A DNA stretch of 64,000 nt, taken from positions 8,570,892 through 8,634,891 of the forward strand of contig NC_079901.1 of assembly GCF_024868665.1 (NCBI RefSeq), read 5' to 3'. Of the stretch, positions 61,384 through 64,000 are shown one piece after another. This DNA is from Triplophysa rosa (Eukaryota > Chordata > Actinopteri > Cypriniformes > Nemacheilidae). Position 1 is the first letter of the stretch, and the number at the start of each line of letters is the position of its first letter. The notes beneath the pieces are model-generated. The model saw only the letters and a list, made by a program, of their open reading frames with translations, did not search any database and had not been told where the DNA came from. Position numbers and translations under genes: made by a program.

Positions 61384-61921
61384 TAAAAAGACTAGATTAC
61401 TGTCAATTTTATTTTAAAAAATGATTTCCTAGTAGTCCTGAAGGAGGTGTGATGTGTCTATACAAATATAATTGATTTGATTTTATGTCATTTTATGTTT
61501 GTATCAAATTTACCCATTTAACCACTAAATTATATGTTGTATCCCCACACTGTACAGGCAGGAACATAACCCAAATCTTAAAAATATATACTTGTTGGTA
61601 TAACCTTATATTGAGTTATGTTAAAATATATTTGTGACTTTAAAAATGCAACCACATAAAGCACATGTTTTTGGTTTCCTGACAAAGCGTTTTCTTTCAC
61701 TGTGTATGACCCTTAAATACACTGACCTGAATCTATTTGTATGCTCATAATAATGTCTATTCACCTGCACCTGTGTTTTTAGACACATTTAGCGCACCAC
61801 ACTTTAAGGGTCCTGGCTGGTATTCTACTAAAGTGCAGGTCACTTTGGTCCCTTAGACCCTCCACCCACATGCCATATTGAGCAAACACGACAAACAAAC
61901 AGCGGGGTGTGCCTTAGATAC

Positions 61922-61926
<5 letters not shown>

Positions 61927-61962
<36 letters not shown>
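61927..61962. repeat. (CT)n microsatellite
   Basis: About 18 uninterrupted CT units. Confidence 0.97.
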
Positions 61963-61966
<4 letters not shown>

Positions 61967-62213
61967 CTCTCACCCTCCTCCTCATGTCTCTCCATCTCCG
62001 AGCACTCCGCCCAGTGCCCAGGCCATTAGCAAACACTCAGAACAAAGGGGTGGATGAATAATCGGAGGGAAATGTCAACGTTTCATCATGGCCGCCCGAC
62101 TGCAGCAGTTATCCATTAACCACACAGAGAAGTGCTGTATCGCTCAGCCAACTAAACCACAGCAGTACAATAAGAGAGTTAGAGAGAGGCAGGTGAGGAG
62201 AAATAGGTTCCCT

Positions 62214-62217
<4 letters not shown>

Positions 62218-62289
<72 letters not shown>
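62218..62289. repeat. (GA)n microsatellite
   Basis: About 36 uninterrupted GA units. Together with the (CT)n run about 260 bp to the left it could form an intrastrand stem. Open frames through it encode only RERERE or SLSLSL. Confidence 0.97.
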
Positions 62290-62291
<2 letters not shown>

Positions 62292-63099
62292 TATTAAAAC
62301 TTTAAAGATACCAAAGTGCAATTGACCAAAAACTAATTATTTTAACTATCAACATTAATTTGACAGCTGTACTCTTGCTGTTTGTCAACAATTTTCTTAT
62401 TTGCATATGTTTTGTTTTCTTTTGAGAATGTTTAGAAAAAACAGTCCACACATATAATGACAAAAGATACATTTCTGAGAAACCTAAGTTCTCTGAACAA
62501 TGAAAGATCAACTGTTGAGAATTTCATATTACTATAAATCACACATAATAGTTTTTTTAGTTAATAGCTCTTTGCAAATGATGGCTATACCCACAAACTT
62601 AAAGTAAACCGTAAACTACTGTACGGTTTAGATTTAAGCGCAATTATATCATTTTATTACAAACCTGCACTGTACAAAAGACAGTGTGTTAAAGCAGAAT
62701 GTCTGGGGGAAGGGAAAGGTAGCGCACAGATTTTTTATTCCATATGAGGCAGAGCTGAGTGTATGTAGAGCTAGAGGCCTGAAACACAGGGTGAGGGGTA
62801 AATAAGATGTCTAATTCATGGACCGGATGTTTTGAAGGAAACTGTCAGAGGATGTCGCTGTACAGCCCTGCTCACCGACTTTGCTCTTCCAACCTTCGTC
62901 TGTTTGTTGCCATACTTGTGCCGCTGCGTGGCAGCTTGCATGAATGCGTAAATGTGTGTGTGCATTAAAGGGTATAAGTTTGCATGCGTACAGTGGCCCC
63001 AAGACGAATTTGGACACTTGAGACATGCATAAAAGTTTTGCCATTGTGTTAGACAAGAAAACATCAAAGCTAATGGAATTTATACACACATATAAAAGC

Positions 63100-63550
63100 T
63101 AGGGCTGTTTAACGATTAATCGCGATTAATCACATCCAGAATAAAAGTTTGTGTTTACATAATTTATGTCTTTGCATATTTATTTTGTATTTATAAACAC
63201 AAACACATATAATAACGGTTATTCCATATGCTTAGCAAGGTTTCATAAAATAAAGTAAATAGAATGATATTTAGGCTATGTGGTGCGGTCAGCTGTTATA
63301 TATTGGGGTATTTTATAACGGCTTAGAACTCCGCTCAGCCAATCAGAATCAAGGACCAGAACTGACCATTTTATAAACATTTATATATATATATATATTT
63401 TTTTTTTTAATTTTCTTGAATATATACATGTAAAGTATGTGTACAGTATATGTGTTTATGAATATAAAATTAATATGCACAGTACAGAGACTTATACTGT
63501 ATTATGTAAACACAATGTGATTAATCGCGATTAATCGTTTAACAGCCCTA
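63100..63550. mobile_element. 451-bp palindromic-ended DNA element
   Basis: Left 'tagggctgtttaacgattaa' is mirrored by right 'ttaatcgtttaacagcccta'. Subterminal 'tcgcgattaatcac' and 'gtgattaatcgcga' also match. The interior carries an unrelated AT-rich segment with a (TA)n run. No ORF. Confidence 0.85.
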
Positions 63551-64000
63551 ATAAATACATATTTGATTGGCTAGAAATTATTACACAATAAGAAAGAAAG
63601 CATTTGGACACTTTCTATATGCATCCATTAAAGATTACCTGTTGAGTTCAATTGCAAAAATGGCAAATAAACGTGAAGTTAATTCTACAGAGGGTCAAAC
63701 AGAATTTGTTTGTACCCATCTCTTCAGGTGATATTTTGTTGTCTAATGAATGATATTCATATTTAAATGCCCCCAAAAACGTTTGGGTGCCCAGCCACTA
63801 TGTGAACATACACAGCCAGCAAGGGATCATGGTGACGCCAGCGGCGGCAAAATATGTTTCTGTCTAAATCCTCATCTTTTAAAAATAACACCCAGAACAC
63901 ATCTTGGCATTGGTGGCTGTTCTTTTTCCGGCCATTAGTGTTCCAGGCAGGTAAGGATACTTCCTCTGTGTGATGTTGGAAAGTTAGGGTCAGGCCTAAA
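63551..64000. other. Right-edge sequence, nothing recognised
   Basis: A single open frame of about 60 codons is present but has no family resemblance. No splice-supported exon is seen. Confidence 0.4.

Larger units (their letters stand above)
61384..63099. other. Intergenic with two long microsatellites
   Basis: No gene seen. 61740-61920 and 61990-62200 are unique, mixed-composition stretches on either side of a (CT)n run and may be conserved non-coding DNA. Confidence 0.4.

Noticed and set aside
62088..62321. RERERE/SLSLSL proteins
   Set aside because: Frames through the (GA)n microsatellite.

Overview
The window is vertebrate nuclear DNA, almost certainly from a ray-finned fish close to the cyprinids. 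Genes are split by short GT-AG introns. The non-coding DNA is full of tRNA-derived SINEs ending in a 'ggataaaagcgtctgccaaatg'-type tail, palindromic MITEs, TTAA-flanked elements, a LINE 3' end and long microsatellites typical of cyprinid genomes. One undetermined base (N) lies at 30033. No bacterial, phage or CRISPR features are present. I recognise four genes, all on the minus strand. All exon positions below come from reading splice sites and checking that codon phase is kept across each junction.

Layout. 1-5.2 kb: repeats, namely a fold-back element with ~0.6 kb arms, an inserted hAT-like element, and a minisatellite of nine 32-bp units that each carry the palindrome GGTCACGTGACC. 6458-6779: first coding exon of a TWIK-type two-pore potassium channel, most like KCNK6; the remaining exons must lie beyond the left edge. 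8952-14486: five-exon gene of the CLBA1/aftiphilin clathrin-adaptor accessory family. 17268-25735 (possibly from 26249): periaxin/AHNAK2-family scaffold gene, with a PDZ domain on two small exons followed by a 7.2-kb exon that encodes a tract of 60-residue repeats; about 0.6 kb of that tract is scrambled by small indels. 26-36 kb: introns or intergenic DNA, a (CA)n tract, a candidate prx first exon and promoter at about 31 kb, and a LINE fragment. 36384-38252: a seemingly perfect extra copy of the 3' end of the next gene. 38.3-41.9 kb: mostly anonymous, with candidate first and last exons of an unidentified small gene. 42928-47651: complete PLD3-type gene, 11 coding exons and 480 codons, with both HKD motifs intact. 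48.6-48.8 kb: its likely promoter, with a TFEB/CLEAR-type E-box. 48.8-64 kb: no convincing gene, only transposon fragments, SSRs and some unique stretches.

The genes do not form a pathway, but the neighbourhood is informative. In human, PLD3, PRX and KCNK6 lie on 19q13.2, while the paralogues PLD4 and AHNAK2 lie beside CLBA1 on 14q32.33. This window joins markers of both regions, as expected for an ancestral linkage group duplicated in early vertebrates. PLD3 (lysosomal exonuclease) and TWIK2/KCNK6 (an endolysosomal channel) share a compartment, which makes the shared GGTCACGTGACC palindromes worth testing. Two regions (the prx repeat tract and the pld3 tail duplication) look as much like assembly problems as biology.
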